Shown here: one piece after another, positions 7,912 through 18,481 of the stretch
Layout of the letters: every line of letters starts with the position of its first letter
Position numbering within the stretch: the first letter of the stretch is position 1
Virus record (IMG/VR): IMGVR_UViG_3300047550_001153
Location: 1 to 39,534 of that record
Direction: 5' to 3' (one strand)
Origin: a virus
DNA length: 39,534 bases
Notes under the pieces: generated by a model
What the model was told of the DNA's origin: nothing
Databases searched by the model: none
Seen by the model: the letters and a program-made list of their open reading frames with translations, nothing else
Translations under genes and position numbers: made by a program

Positions 7912-10155
7912 ATGGCAGTCTCCAACGTCGAGCTAAGGGTTGATGCGCGGCAGGCGCTTGACGCTCTGCGGCAGGTAAATAGTGCTGCTGGTCAAACCAG
8001 CACAGCAACCGATAAATTAAAGAATGCAGTTAATGGAAGCAATAACGCACTTGGCGCAACAAGAACTAGCGCAAGTCAAGCAGCGTCTAGCTTGAATAGT
8101 TTGGTCGGATCAGTATCAAAACTAGCCGCTGCATATTTAGGATTACGAACTGCACAACAAGCTGTGCAGGCTGGGATTCAGCGCGAGGAATCGTCTCGTC
8201 GGCTTACATTCTTAGCGCAAGGATATGGTGAAGTGGCACGTGCTCAAGATGCAGCAACACGCGCCGGGAAGCAATTTGGCTTGAGCGCCACTGAATCAAA
8301 TCAGCAGTTTGCTCAGTTATATGGCAGATTGCGTCCATTGAATGTCAGCCTTCAAGATATTGAAGCTGCATTTGTTGGATTTAATACTGCCGCAAAAGTA
8401 AGTGGAGCAACATCGGCTGAATCAGCTAGTGCGTTGCTGCAATTAACTCAAGCACTTGGCTCCGGAGTTCTTCGTGGTCAAGAGCTTAATTCGGTGCTTG
8501 AGCAAGCGCCTGGATTGGTTGTTGCTCTTACAAAAGAACTGGGGGCGCCAATTAGTGAGATTAGAAAATTAGCAGAACAAGGTGAGATTACAAGCGAGGT
8601 TGTAATTCGCGCGTTAAAACGGGCAGCCAGCGAAGGTGCTGACGAATTAAGTGCTGCAATGCAGGGTCCAGCACAGCAAGTCAAGAACCTTCAAAATGCT
8701 TTTGAAGATCTTCAAGTGGCTGCTACAGATGATTTGCTGCCTGCAATTATTGAAGCAATAAAGGGTCTCAAAGAATTGCTTATATCGCTTGGTCCCATTA
8801 TTCGGGGACTTGGTGGCATTGCAGCTCAAACCTTGGGCACTGTTGCAGATCTGATCAATGCAGCAACCAAGCCTCGGGCATTTGCAGCAGCTGCAGCAAT
8901 TCGAGGAGGGCGTCTACCACTTGCGGGTTTAGGTGGCATCAGTGGTGCGGAAGAATTGTTTAAGGGTACAAGTGGAACAGGTGGTGTTGGTCTGACTGGA
9001 TTGAAAGCAGAAGCGGCAGATCTTGCCAAACTACGCCGTCAGCCGGTCACAAAAGTATTGCTCGATTTAATGCAAGCTCGATTGGCTCGCATGGAAACTC
9101 CTGCAGTTCCAACCGGCGGCGGCGGCGACTTGAATTTATCTACTCGCCAGGGGACAGAATCAAAAGATGAAAAAAAAGCCAGAGAGCGAGCAGAACGCGA
9201 AGCCGAACGTGCAGCCAAGGCAGCCGCAGAAGAGCAGAAGCGTGTAGCCGAACTTATACGCGACCGCATGTTTGAGGCTGAAGTCCTCAAGACTAAATCT
9301 GAGCTGCAAGACAAAATTACTGCAGCCGAAACAGCAGGCGACGCAATGCTTGTAGCCCGATTAAAGGGCACAGAGCGTGAAATTGAAATCCAATCACGTT
9401 ACGCAGTAGAGCTTGCAAAAGAAACAAACGCACGAGCACAACAGGCAATCATTTACAAAGGACAGGTTGAGCTTGTTGCCAACCAACGCGATACGCAACG
9501 TGAGCTGAACGAACTGCAGCGCAAAGCAAATCAAGACAACTTCAACGCATTGCAGAAACACATTGAGCAGCAATATCAGCTAAACACGGGCGTTCAGCAA
9601 CAGCTCACCTTTGCGGAAAGTCTGGCTGGTACTCTTGGTCAAAGCATGACTTCTGCTTTTGATGCGTTGATTACAGGCGCGGATAATTGGGGCGAAAGCT
9701 TGAAACAGATCGCTTCCGGTGCCTTAGTTGATATTGCCAAACAGTTAGTAAAAATCTTCATCATTGAGCAGGCAATACAGGGCATCAAAAACTTCCTGAC
9801 TCCATTCAGTAGCGCAACACCGCTTGGTGCAGGTGGTGGAATGATTGGCAAGTTCGGAACGCTTGGTCCTAACTACGGCATCCCTCAGCGTGCAATGGGT
9901 GGCAGTGTTCGTGCCGGTCAGCCCTATCTCGTTGGCGAACGTGGTCCCGAGCTGTTTATGCCAGGTCGCAGCGGTGGCATTGCTCCCACTGGCAGCTTCG
10001 GTGGCGGTGCCAACATCGTCGTCAACGTCGATGCAGCTGGCAGCAGCGTTCAAGGCAACGATCAATCTGGCAGGCAGCTAGGTGCTGTTATTGGCGCTGC
10101 AGTGCAGGCAGAATTGGTTAAACAGCAACGCCCTGGCGGCTTACTGACTCGCTGA
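7912..10155 (+). CDS. Tape measure protein
   Basis: 747 residues. The N-terminal third holds the tape-measure domain (GKQFGLSATESNQQFAQLYG, ALGSGVLRGQELNSVLEQAP, then a block around residue 215 reading EITSEVVIRALKRAA). Residues about 400-560 are a charged helical coiled coil; hydrophobic stretches around 260-300 and 600-640 may enter the host membrane; the C-terminus is Gly-rich with GERGPELFMPGRSGG. At roughly 0.15 nm per residue it predicts a tail of about 110 nm, clearly long-tailed. It sits right after the chaperone frameshift gene. Confidence 0.9.
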   Translation: MAVSNVELRVDARQALDALRQVNSAAGQTSTATDKLKNAVNGSNNALGATRTSASQAASSLNSLVGSVSKLAAAYLGLRTAQQAVQAGIQREESSRRLTFLAQGYGEVARAQDAATRAGKQFGLSATESNQQFAQLYGRLRPLNVSLQDIEAAFVGFNTAAKVSGATSAESASALLQLTQALGSGVLRGQELNSVLEQAPGLVVALTKELGAPISEIRKLAEQGEITSEVVIRALKRAASEGADELSAAMQGPAQQVKNLQNAFEDLQVAATDDLLPAIIEAIKGLKELLISLGPIIRGLGGIAAQTLGTVADLINAATKPRAFAAAAAIRGGRLPLAGLGGISGAEELFKGTSGTGGVGLTGLKAEAADLAKLRRQPVTKVLLDLMQARLARMETPAVPTGGGGDLNLSTRQGTESKDEKKARERAEREAERAAKAAAEEQKRVAELIRDRMFEAEVLKTKSELQDKITAAETAGDAMLVARLKGTEREIEIQSRYAVELAKETNARAQQAIIYKGQVELVANQRDTQRELNELQRKANQDNFNALQKHIEQQYQLNTGVQQQLTFAESLAGTLGQSMTSAFDALITGADNWGESLKQIASGALVDIAKQLVKIFIIEQAIQGIKNFLTPFSSATPLGAGGGMIGKFGTLGPNYGIPQRAMGGSVRAGQPYLVGERGPELFMPGRSGGIAPTGSFGGGANIVVNVDAAGSSVQGNDQSGRQLGAVIGAAVQAELVKQQRPGGLLTR

Positions 10156-10157
10156 TT

Positions 10158-10505
10158 ATGGCAACCTTCCCTGCAGTTACACCTAGCTACGGCGCACAAA
10201 AGACCAGCCGTCCCGTCGTTCGTGTTACACGATTTGGTGATGGCTATGAACAACGCTTGACATTTGGCTTAAATCAAAATCCAAAAGAATGGAGTCTGAG
10301 TTGGCAAAATATCACAGAAGCCAATGCAGATACTATCGAAGCGTTTCTTGATGCTCGTGCTATTGATGGTGCAAGCTTTGACTGGACACCACCAGCAGAA
10401 GTTACCAGCTACAAATGGGTTTGTGCTGAATGGGACAAACAGATCAACTACACAGGTCGAGCAACAATTACAGCAACATTTCGGCAAGTATTTGAACCCT
10501 CCTGA
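10158..10505 (+). CDS. Minor tail protein, lambda gpM-like
   Basis: 115 residues. TRFGDGYEQRLTFGLNQNP, then WSLSWQNIT and the C-terminal GRATITATFRQVFEP match the gpM family of tail tip proteins. Gene order tape measure - M - L - K - I - J is exactly that of lambda. It overlaps the next start as TGATG-type coupling (stop ends at 10505, where the next ATG begins). Confidence 0.8.
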   Translation: MATFPAVTPSYGAQKTSRPVVRVTRFGDGYEQRLTFGLNQNPKEWSLSWQNITEANADTIEAFLDARAIDGASFDWTPPAEVTSYKWVCAEWDKQINYTGRATITATFRQVFEPS

Positions 10506-12139
10506 TGGCATACGCAGCTTGGACCGCTAGCACTGCTTACGTCGTCGGCGATGTTGTTCGCGCCACGACGGTGCCTGAAACGGGCTTGGTTTTTAAGTGC
10601 GTTGATGCCGGAAGTTCCGGCTCAACAGAACCTCAATGGCCACGACTGATTGCAATCTTCGACACGACCAGCGGCACCCGTGTCCAAGGTTATGTCGAGG
10701 ACGGCGGTGTTGTCTGGGCAGCAATCACGCAGTTTGCCGCAGATCTACAGGGCGTTGCTCCAAGCGGCATCATCGAATTATTTGTGCTGGAGACCTTTGC
10801 CAATCTGCATGGCTCAGCTAGCACCTACCGCTTTCACGCTGGTGCCAACGCCACGTCAACATACGGACAGGTGGTATTCGCGGGCAATACCTATCTCCGG
10901 TATCCCGTAGAAGCAACTGGATTTGAATACAACGGTCAAGGTCAACTTCCTAGACCAACACTGCGTGTTGCAAACCTTGTCAGCACTATCACGGCAATTT
11001 TGCAGGCGGTCAATACGTTTAACCCTGGCAATGACCTGCTTGGTGCAAAGGTCACACGCATCCGCACGTTAATTAAATACCTAGATGCAGCGAACTTTGA
11101 GGGTGGCATCAATCCTTATGGCACGCCAGACCCTACGGCTGAATTTCCACGTGACGAGTATTACGTTGCTCGTAAATCATTTGAGAACCGCGAGGTTGTT
11201 GAGTTTGAGCTAGCCGCTGTTTTTGACCTGCAGAATGTTCGCGCACCACGCCGCCAAGTCATCGCAAACATTTGTCCGTGGACCTATCGTGGTGATGGCT
11301 GTAACTATACAGGCGATTCCTATTTTGATCGTGACGATATAGCTGTAACAACTCTTGCGGCAGATGTATGCGGCAAACGACTGAGTAGCTGCAAGCTCCG
11401 TTTTGACACAGTAACCGTTAGCGCGAATGTGACATCAGGCAGCACAACAATGACGGGTCTTACGTTAAGTGAAGTACAAAAGACAAGTACAGGCAACAAA
11501 ATCACTGGATATGGATTACCTGCCGGAACAACAGTTGCAGCAAAAGATTTGACTGCACCCTACAGTCTTACACTTTCGCAAGCAGCAACAGCTACTAATA
11601 ATCCCTTTACGCGAACCGGAACGCTTGCGTCTAATGGTTTATCTATAACAGTCAGCAGTGCTACTGGCATCAAAAGCGGTGTTGCGGTGAGTGGCGTGGG
11701 TATTCCAGCAGGTACAAAAGTTGCATCGGTGAGTGGAACAACCGTCAACCTAAACATTGATTTTAATGATTTAGCTTGGGCAAGCGCAACAACTAAGTCA
11801 GTTACATATAAAGGCGCAGGTGGTGGCCTCTTTGGCGACGGACAGAAGCTATACCGCTTAGCAATGAGTAATACGAGTGGCATAAGCATTGGCGATTTGG
11901 TAGCAGGATCGGGCGTCGTCAAAGGAACAAAAGTTATTTACAGTAACGGAGCCTCGGAAGTTTTGGTCGATAAAGCACTACAAAAAGACAAAGGTGATAG
12001 CCTAAGTGCAACGTTCTATGTCCCTGTTACTTTTCTCCCGTCAACATATACTTTTACACCATCTAAAACGTACAGCATTCGCCCTAATGGCGAACTGCCA
12101 TTCGGTGGATTCCCTGGTGTTGGCGGCATCAATATATGA
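10505..12139 (+). CDS. Minor tail tip protein, lambda gpL-like, with two added domains
   Basis: 544 residues, over twice the usual gpL length. Residues about 1-75 look like a small sugar-binding module ([19 protein letters not shown]). The gpL core follows. Four cysteines that would hold the iron-sulphur cluster are C257, C266, C289 and C296. After C296 a Thr/Ser/Gly-rich, AT-richer insert of about 225 residues (with [18 protein letters not shown]-type beta repeats) precedes the terminal LPFGGFPG motif at 531-538. gpL joins the tail hub to the tip. The insert probably projects from the tip. Confidence 0.78.
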   Translation: MAYAAWTASTAYVVGDVVRATTVPETGLVFKCVDAGSSGSTEPQWPRLIAIFDTTSGTRVQGYVEDGGVVWAAITQFAADLQGVAPSGIIELFVLETFANLHGSASTYRFHAGANATSTYGQVVFAGNTYLRYPVEATGFEYNGQGQLPRPTLRVANLVSTITAILQAVNTFNPGNDLLGAKVTRIRTLIKYLDAANFEGGINPYGTPDPTAEFPRDEYYVARKSFENREVVEFELAAVFDLQNVRAPRRQVIANICPWTYRGDGCNYTGDSYFDRDDIAVTTLAADVCGKRLSSCKLRFDTVTVSANVTSGSTTMTGLTLSEVQKTSTGNKITGYGLPAGTTVAAKDLTAPYSLTLSQAATATNNPFTRTGTLASNGLSITVSSATGIKSGVAVSGVGIPAGTKVASVSGTTVNLNIDFNDLAWASATTKSVTYKGAGGGLFGDGQKLYRLAMSNTSGISIGDLVAGSGVVKGTKVIYSNGASEVLVDKALQKDKGDSLSATFYVPVTFLPSTYTFTPSKTYSIRPNGELPFGGFPGVGGINI

Positions 12140-12846
12140 ACGTAACCGCTCGCGCTGCTGCCTTGGCACACGCCAAAACCGAAGTTCCCAACGAAAGCTG
12201 TGGGCTGCTGGTGGTTGTCAAAGGACGGCAGCGGTACATGCCCTGTCGCAACCTTGCTGCATCACCCGACTATTTCGTGTTGGATCCCGAGGGCTGGGCA
12301 GCCGCTGAAGACAAAGGTGAGATCGTTGGCATTGTCCACAGCCATCCGATCCTTGCGCCAACACCCTCGCAGGCAGACATGGTGGCGTGTGAAAAGTCCG
12401 GGCTGCCTTGGTACATCGTCAACCCTGTCTTGGAAACTTGGGGCGAGTGCAAGCCCTGCGGCTACAAAGCACCATTGATCGGCAGGCAGTGGGTTTGGGG
12501 CGTTACGGATTGCTGGACGCTGGCAAGAGATTGGTATGCCGAGCAGGGATTGCATCTCCGTGACTGGCCGCGTGATGTGCGTCCTGATGAGTTTGCTGCT
12601 GCACCCACTTTTGACGTGTGCTGGGCAGAAGCGGGTTTCCGCGAGCTACACCAAAACGAAGAGCTGAAAACAGGCGACTTTGTACTGATGGCAATCAACA
12701 GCCGTGGCTTGAATCACTGCGGCGTCTACCTCGGAGACCAAATCCTGCTGCACCATTTGCAAGGTCGCCTCTCTAGCCGTGACTTCTATGGTGAGTGGCT
12801 CCTATCATGCACAGGAAGGAGGCTGCGCCATGCTTCGCACAATTAA
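12136..12846 (+). CDS. Tail tip peptidase, lambda gpK-like (JAMM + NlpC/P60)
   Basis: 236 residues with an ATGA overlap on gpL. The N-terminal half is a JAMM metalloprotease: E20 in NESCGLL, H68 and H70 in VHSHP, S78 and D81 as the remaining metal ligands. The C-terminal half is NlpC/P60: C126 in [13 protein letters not shown] and H194 in NHCGVYLGD. Together they cut the cell wall peptide and process tail tip partners during assembly or entry. All key residues of both domains are present, so both should be active. Confidence 0.88.
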   Translation: MNVTARAAALAHAKTEVPNESCGLLVVVKGRQRYMPCRNLAASPDYFVLDPEGWAAAEDKGEIVGIVHSHPILAPTPSQADMVACEKSGLPWYIVNPVLETWGECKPCGYKAPLIGRQWVWGVTDCWTLARDWYAEQGLHLRDWPRDVRPDEFAAAPTFDVCWAEAGFRELHQNEELKTGDFVLMAINSRGLNHCGVYLGDQILLHHLQGRLSSRDFYGEWLLSCTGRRLRHASHN

Positions 12847-13447
12847 GCTCTACGGCAAGCTGGCTCAGTTTGTAGGAAAACGGGTACTACAAGCAGAAGT
12901 TCAAAACGCCGCCGAAGCCGTGCGTTTTCTGCTTGCCAACTTTCCCGGCTTGGATCATCACATGGCTGATCAGCACTACAAGGTGCTGGTGGGTGCTGAT
13001 GCTTTGACGCTGGATGAGCTGCATCATCCCAGCGGCCAACAAGAAATCAGGATCGTGCCTGTGGTTGCTGGTGCTGGGGGCAATGTCGGGCAAATTATAT
13101 TAGGTGTAGCCCTCGTTGCGGGGGCATTTTTGATTCCTGGTCTTGCTGCTGGCGCTGTGTTGAGTGGCGCACTTTCGTATGGCACTGCAGCCGCAATCGC
13201 AAATGTTGCAGTTTTTGGTGGTTTTTTAGGTGCAAGCCTTGTCCTTAATGGTGTCGCTGGGCTTCTTACTCCTACTCCAAGTCAACCAAAACTAGGCAAA
13301 GATTCAGACAACGACCCCAGCAAAAGTTACTTTTTTAATGGTGTACAAAATACAAGCAGACAAGGCTTGCCCGTACCCGTTATTTTCGGTGAAGTGATCA
13401 CTGGCTCGATCACCATTTCCGCTGGCATCGACATCGACGAGGAATGA
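12830..13447 (+). CDS. Tail assembly protein, lambda gpI-like
   Basis: 205 residues from the ATG at 12830, chosen because a strong ribosome site (AGGAAGGAGG, ending at 12822) lies seven bases before it; a longer frame from 12779 is less likely. The N-terminal ubiquitin-like part ([18 protein letters not shown]) is followed by two hydrophobic Gly/Ala-rich helices (about 90-165) and a conserved end ([15 protein letters not shown]) typical of gpI. It is needed for tip assembly and is probably not in the finished virion. It overlaps gpK by 17 bases and gpJ by 4. Confidence 0.85.
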   Translation: MLRTIKLYGKLAQFVGKRVLQAEVQNAAEAVRFLLANFPGLDHHMADQHYKVLVGADALTLDELHHPSGQQEIRIVPVVAGAGGNVGQIILGVALVAGAFLIPGLAAGAVLSGALSYGTAAAIANVAVFGGFLGASLVLNGVAGLLTPTPSQPKLGKDSDNDPSKSYFFNGVQNTSRQGLPVPVIFGEVITGSITISAGIDIDEE

Positions 13448-16400
13448 TCATGGATGAACTCATCATTGGTGCTGGTGGTGGCGGTGGCAAAGGCGGCGGC
13501 TCCAAAGGAGAGGGTTATACGCCATCGGAAGACAAGGACACGCTTGAATCCACAGCGTATGCTTATGTGCTGGATCTTATCGGTGAAGGTGAAATTGAAG
13601 GTTTTGCCACGCCATCTAGCCTTGGTATTACGCGAGGCACATCTTTATACAATACAATCCTAAAAAAAGATATTTTCTTTAACGACACATCTTTGTTGCG
13701 GGAGCAAGCAAGCAACAGCGACGCGAATCCAGCAGCTTCTAGTTTTAATTTTAAACGCGCCTCTGTATATGCTAGATACGGAACAGAAAACCAATCCACG
13801 ATCAACGTATTCCCGAATGTTCAACGTGAATTTGCGGTAGGCGTTGAGATCGTAAAAAACCTGCCTTTAACACGGACTATCACAGATGAAGATGTCAACA
13901 AAGTTGGTATTACACTAACAATTCCGCTGCTTCAACGCTTTACAGACAAAGGGGATCTTGTAGGCAGCGAGTTATCTTTTCGCGTATTGCTGTCTGAGGA
14001 TGGCGGCGCTTTTTACGAAGCATACAAGCGCACGATAAAAGGCTTAACAAAAGATCCTTTTCCGTTTAATTTTGCGATCTCTCTCACTGGTAAAACTTTT
14101 CCGATTGATGTGCGCGTAGAGCGCGTTAGCGACGACTCCAGCAGTAGCAGAGAAAGTAGCTCACTTCAATGGACTGCGTACACAGAAATTATTACTGACC
14201 GTTTACGGTATCCATACAGTGCCTTAGTAGGCATCAAAATTTCTGCTGAACAGTTTAATAGTATTCCAACGCGCTCTTACCGTATTCGTGGGCGCAAAAT
14301 TCAGTTACCAAGCAATGCAACAGTCGATATTAAAACGGGTCGGGTTACCTACGCCGGTATCTGGAATGGTGCATTTGGTGCGGCGCAATGGTGCGCAGAC
14401 CCAGCGTGGTGCTTGTTTGACCTACTCCGTAATAGCCGCATGGGTTTTGGGGAGCACATCCAAACAGCCGACCTAGATAAATGGTCTTTCTATGAAGCGT
14501 CCAAATACTGCAATGAGCTAGTTCCAACAGGTTTGGGCAGCGCAAAAGAACCGCGCTTCCAGTGCAACGTCGTCATCCAAACACAGGAGGAGGCTTACAA
14601 CCTCATTAATCAGATGTGCTCGGTCTTCCGAGCAATGCCGTATTGGAGCACAGGCTCGCTCACGATTTCACAGGATCGTCCACAGGACGCAACCTTCCTG
14701 TTCACGATGGCGAACGTCACCGAAGCAGGCTTCAGTTACAGCGGAAGCGACACCAAAACTCGTCCAACAGCGGTCACCGTCAAGTATTTCGACACTAAAA
14801 CCACCCGCGATGTGGCATATGAGCTGGTCGAAGACGCAGACCTGATCGAGAAGTACGGCTACAACAACAGCCAGATCGATGCCTTTGCCTGCACCTCGCA
14901 AAGTCAAGCACGCCGCGTCGGCAAATGGGTTTTATACACCAGTCAGTACGAAACCGAAATCGTCACTTTTAGCACCAGCATTGACGCTGGAACAATTTGC
15001 CGCCCCGGTCAGATCATCGAAATTAGCGACCCAATGCGGGCTGGTGTTCGTCGCGGTGGACGAATTGCGAGTGCCACGACAACCGTTGTCACTGTTGACG
15101 ACAGCGCATCCACCGATATTCCGACCACCAACTCGCCCACGTTATCGGTGGTAATGCCCGATGGCACTTTAGAGACTCGCACAATTACCGGTGTTGCTGG
15201 TACTGCAATTACTGTTAGCCCTGCTTTTAGTCAGACACCGGCTGCTAATAGTGTCTGGATCGCACAGTCAACGGACATCCAGACATCAACGTGGCGTGTA
15301 CTCGGCGTCAGCGAACAAGAAGGCGGTTTGTATAGCGTTACCGCATTATCTTATAACGCCAGTAAATATGCTCTCATTGAACGTGATGAACCACTGGAGT
15401 CCAAGGATACAACTAACCTTAATGTTCTTTATGACGGACCCGATAATCTAACAGCAACAGAAGTCTTCTACGGAGACGATGGTGTTGCCAAGGTCAAAAT
15501 TGTTCTGAGTTGGGTAGCGATTGTCGGCATCACTACCTACCGTGTTCGCTACCGTTACGCCAATGACAACTGGACAGAAGATTTAATCACAAAAGTGGGA
15601 TACGAAATAATTGATACAAGAGTTGGCACATATAACGTAGAAGTGTACGCATTAAATAGTGCGTTGCTGCCAGGTAACCCGTCTATTTTGACATTTTCTG
15701 CTTCAGGAAAAACTGCTCCACCTGCTGCAGTCACAGGTGTATCTTTCATTCCGATCAGCGCCGATCGCGGCACAATTTCATGGACGCAATCTACCGAGTT
15801 AGATGTGACTCTTGGTGGCCGCGTAATTATCCGTCACAACGTAGCCTTGGTTGGTGCGGAATGGGATGCATCAACGGACATCATCAGTCCTGTAGATGGC
15901 GCAGACATCAGCGCTGAAGTTCCATTGCTGGAAGGTACTTATCTGCTGAAATTTGAGGATGATCTTGGCAATCGTTCTTTCACTGCAACAACGGTTGTTG
16001 TTGACCTGCCAGAACCGCAACCTCGTATCAATGTAACCACGTTTAATGAAGATACAACTACACCACCATTTGACGGCAATTCAACAGATATGGTTTACAG
16101 CCTAGAACTAGACGGACTTATTCTTGCCAGCGGTATTGATATTGATGATATGGCATTAGACGGCGACTTTGATGCCCTTACGGCGATTGACGCTGAGGGA
16201 GGTGTTGTTGATGTTGGTGAATATGAATTTGGCAGCAGTTTCGACATGCTGGGCAAATATGACGTTATGGCTAGTCGTCGTTTGGTTACTCGTCCTTATC
16301 TACCTGCATCGTTGTGGGACGACAGAACAGCCGAGATTGATACATGGCCACTGATCGACGAAGACAACCTTGACAAAGTAAATGCCGCGTTGTATGTCCG

Positions 16401-16812
16401 TACCACCGACGACGATCCTGCAGGTACACCGACGTGGAGCGAGTGGAAACAGCTAGTCAACGGCTTGATTCAAGGTCGAGGCTTTCAGTTCAAAGTGCAA
16501 GCCACCAGCTCTGACCCTGATCTAAACATCATCATTGAAGAGTTAGGTGCCAGCCTGGAATTGACGGCGCACACCGAGCAGTCGGGCACTATTGCCAGCG
16601 GCGCAGGCACGTACACAGCAACTTTTGCCAACGCCTTCTACCAAGCACCGAACATTGGAATCACGGCATTTAACATGGCGACGGGGGACTACTACACGAT
16701 CAGCAACGTGACTCGGACTGGATTCCAAGTAGTATTCAGGAACAGCGCCAACGCTGCTGTGGACCGTAATTTCACCTACACAGCCGTCGGTTACGGACGG
16801 GAGCTGCCCTAA
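13444..16812 (+). CDS. Tail tip attachment protein, lambda gpJ-like
   Basis: 1122 residues. The N-terminus (Gly-rich, then AYAYVLDLIGEGEIEGF) and the block RGRKIQLPSNATVD / FDLLRNSRMGFGEH are typical of the gpJ hub. Fibronectin-like beta domains follow at about 660-850; the C-terminal 200 residues are probably the tip that contacts the host. Composition shifts along the gene: AT-richer near 13600-14340 and after 15300, GC-richer between, suggesting mosaic exchange. Starts at ATG 13444 (overlap with gpI) or at 13450. Confidence 0.9.
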   Translation: MIMDELIIGAGGGGGKGGGSKGEGYTPSEDKDTLESTAYAYVLDLIGEGEIEGFATPSSLGITRGTSLYNTILKKDIFFNDTSLLREQASNSDANPAASSFNFKRASVYARYGTENQSTINVFPNVQREFAVGVEIVKNLPLTRTITDEDVNKVGITLTIPLLQRFTDKGDLVGSELSFRVLLSEDGGAFYEAYKRTIKGLTKDPFPFNFAISLTGKTFPIDVRVERVSDDSSSSRESSSLQWTAYTEIITDRLRYPYSALVGIKISAEQFNSIPTRSYRIRGRKIQLPSNATVDIKTGRVTYAGIWNGAFGAAQWCADPAWCLFDLLRNSRMGFGEHIQTADLDKWSFYEASKYCNELVPTGLGSAKEPRFQCNVVIQTQEEAYNLINQMCSVFRAMPYWSTGSLTISQDRPQDATFLFTMANVTEAGFSYSGSDTKTRPTAVTVKYFDTKTTRDVAYELVEDADLIEKYGYNNSQIDAFACTSQSQARRVGKWVLYTSQYETEIVTFSTSIDAGTICRPGQIIEISDPMRAGVRRGGRIASATTTVVTVDDSASTDIPTTNSPTLSVVMPDGTLETRTITGVAGTAITVSPAFSQTPAANSVWIAQSTDIQTSTWRVLGVSEQEGGLYSVTALSYNASKYALIERDEPLESKDTTNLNVLYDGPDNLTATEVFYGDDGVAKVKIVLSWVAIVGITTYRVRYRYANDNWTEDLITKVGYEIIDTRVGTYNVEVYALNSALLPGNPSILTFSASGKTAPPAAVTGVSFIPISADRGTISWTQSTELDVTLGGRVIIRHNVALVGAEWDASTDIISPVDGADISAEVPLLEGTYLLKFEDDLGNRSFTATTVVVDLPEPQPRINVTTFNEDTTTPPFDGNSTDMVYSLELDGLILASGIDIDDMALDGDFDALTAIDAEGGVVDVGEYEFGSSFDMLGKYDVMASRRLVTRPYLPASLWDDRTAEIDTWPLIDEDNLDKVNAALYVRTTDDDPAGTPTWSEWKQLVNGLIQGRGFQFKVQATSSDPDLNIIIEELGASLELTAHTEQSGTIASGAGTYTATFANAFYQAPNIGITAFNMATGDYYTISNVTRTGFQVVFRNSANAAVDRNFTYTAVGYGRELP

Positions 16813-17900
16813 TGGCACAACACGACTACATCATTGCTAACCAGTCAGGTGCTGGATTCCGTTCTGACCTGAACAACGCTCTAGCAGCGATCGTTAGCCA
16901 GAACAGCGGGGCTAGCGAACCCAGCACCACCTACGCCTATCAATTCTGGGCGGACACCACTGCTGGTCTACTGAAGCAGCGCAATGCCGCCAATAATGCT
17001 TGGGTTACGATCGGCACTTTAGGCACTGTAAATCTGGGTTTGCTTTCTGCCTCAGGCGGAATAATCACCGGAGACATAACCCTTAACGCCCAAAGCGATC
17101 TGCGTTTTGCCGATAGCGACAGCAGCAACTGGGTTGCCTTCCAAGCACCTGGAACTGTTGGCTCCAATGTCACTTGGACGCTGCCTGCAGCCGATGGCAC
17201 AGATGGTCAAAAGCTGAGCACCAACGGATCTGGTGTTTTGAGTTGGACGGCTAGTGCTCCAAACATTACTTACCTGACATCCGGCACAAGTGCCACGTAT
17301 ACGCCGACAACCGGCACCAAGGCGATCTACGTCGAAGTCGTTGGCGGCGGTGGCGGCGGTGGTGGCGGTCAAGGGAGTGCAACGGCAAGTACGGGATGCG
17401 TTGCTGGTGGCGGTGCTTCTGGCGCGTACTGCGCGAAGTTGATCACAAATATGAGTCAGACGTTTACTTACACAATAGGCGCTGGTGGTAATGGAGGTAC
17501 TGCAGGTAATAACGCTGGAGCAACTGGCGGAGCCAGCAGTTTTGCGGCGTCTGTCACTGGAACACTGACGGCAAATGGCGGCGGCGGATCCCAGGGTCGT
17601 CCAGCCGGTACCACAGTGATCGGAAACCCTGGATCAGCAGGAACAGCGTCAGGTGGAGACCTGAATGTTTCAAGCAACCGAGGCTCATCTGGCGCGTACC
17701 TAGGCGCCAATGTGCTTTCAGCGATTTCTGGCGGGGTGCCTGGTTTTTCCGCTGGCATTAGTAGCGTTTCAAACGCAACTGGAAGTACCAATACTGAGTA
17801 CGGTGGTGGTGGTGGTGGCGCAGTCATTGACTCCTCCGCTACCAACCGCGCTGGCGGCGCTGGTGCTGATGGCGTCATCCGCATCACGGAGTACTTCTGA
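16812..17900 (+). CDS. Tail fibre with glycine-rich C-terminal domain
   Basis: 362 residues. The N-terminus (IANQSGAGFRSDLNNALAAI, then YQFWADTTAGLLKQRNAAN) is an attachment module I recall from cyanophage and other marine phage fibres. After a collar (GQKLSTNGSGVLSWT) comes a domain very rich in Gly, with two runs (nine Gly near residue 177; six near 335), ending in GVIRITEYF. Gly-rich sandwich tips are known receptor-binding ends in T-even phage adhesins. Its stop overlaps the next start (TGATG). Confidence 0.82.
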   Translation: MAQHDYIIANQSGAGFRSDLNNALAAIVSQNSGASEPSTTYAYQFWADTTAGLLKQRNAANNAWVTIGTLGTVNLGLLSASGGIITGDITLNAQSDLRFADSDSSNWVAFQAPGTVGSNVTWTLPAADGTDGQKLSTNGSGVLSWTASAPNITYLTSGTSATYTPTTGTKAIYVEVVGGGGGGGGGQGSATASTGCVAGGGASGAYCAKLITNMSQTFTYTIGAGGNGGTAGNNAGATGGASSFAASVTGTLTANGGGGSQGRPAGTTVIGNPGSAGTASGGDLNVSSNRGSSGAYLGANVLSAISGGVPGFSAGISSVSNATGSTNTEYGGGGGGAVIDSSATNRAGGAGADGVIRITEYF

Positions 17901-18082
17901 TGAAAACTATTCACTACGATCCTGTCGCTAATCTCGTCATTAACGTCACCGTTGGCGAACCAGCTGCACCTGCTCCTGCTGGACTGGAATACATCGTTGT
18001 CGAAAACGATGTATATGTCGGACCTGGCTGCAAGCGTGCTGAAGACGGTACATATTACATGCCGACCGAGGAGGAGGAGTAG
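17900..18082 (+). CDS. Small acidic protein after the tail fibre (60 aa)
   Basis: Coupled to the fibre gene by TGATG. It contains IHYDPVANLVINVTVG and LEYIVVENDVYVGPGCK, a beta-rich layout common in small proteins encoded after fibre genes, and ends in a run of four Glu. The GAG codons of that run (18068-18079) also form a strong ribosome site for the next gene. Possibly a fibre assembly factor; function unknown. Confidence 0.6.
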   Translation: MKTIHYDPVANLVINVTVGEPAAPAPAGLEYIVVENDVYVGPGCKRAEDGTYYMPTEEEE

Positions 18083-18088
18083 TATTTT

Positions 18089-18340
18089 ATGGAGCGTCAT
18101 CTTGCTAGTGCAGGCGCAATTATTGCTGTGCTTACAGCAATCGTCGGCGCTACTGTTGCTATCGAGACGCGCTACGCTAAGTCTGCCGAAGTAAAAGCTC
18201 AGCTTGAGGACTATTACGCAAAGCAATTAAAGCTACGCGTTCTTGAGATTGACTTAAAAGCTGAGCCAACACCAGCAGATCGTGCGTTGAGGCAGTACCT
18301 TTTACAAGAGCTAAACAAAGGCAATGGCAGTTCGCGCTAA
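18089..18340 (+). CDS. Small membrane protein 1, lysis-cassette candidate
   Basis: 83 residues. One N-terminal membrane segment (about 6-25, AGAIIAVLTAIVGATVAI) precedes a charged helical tail (VKAQLEDYYAKQLKLRVLEID). The ribosome site GAGGAGGAGGAG lies in the end of the gene before. One-helix proteins with a charged tail just before an endolysin may be holins or inner spanins. No family is recognised, so the lysis role is inferred from position. Confidence 0.55.
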   Translation: MERHLASAGAIIAVLTAIVGATVAIETRYAKSAEVKAQLEDYYAKQLKLRVLEIDLKAEPTPADRALRQYLLQELNKGNGSSR

Positions 18341-18458
18341 GACTGGCACTGGACGTGTCGAGCATCAAGCAGGTAAGCCGAAAAAGACCCGACAGGGGCA
18401 AGGGCAAAATAGCCTGCCCAACCATGGCAGAAAAAAGACACGCGGACAGGGTAGTTAG
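18324..18458 (+). CDS. Small very basic conserved phage protein (44 aa)
   Basis: Too short for common ORF cut-offs. It overlaps the previous gene by 17 bases and reads 44 residues rich in Lys, Arg, Gln and Gly: TGTGRVEHQAGKPKKTRQG, then GRKKTRGQGS. I recall very similar short basic proteins in cyanophages and other phages. Basic character suggests nucleic acid binding or a partner of virion DNA; function unknown. Confidence 0.6.
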   Translation: MAVRAKTGTGRVEHQAGKPKKTRQGQGQNSLPNHGRKKTRGQGS

Positions 18459-18481
18459 TCTGTCTTTGTAGCTTTGCTGTC

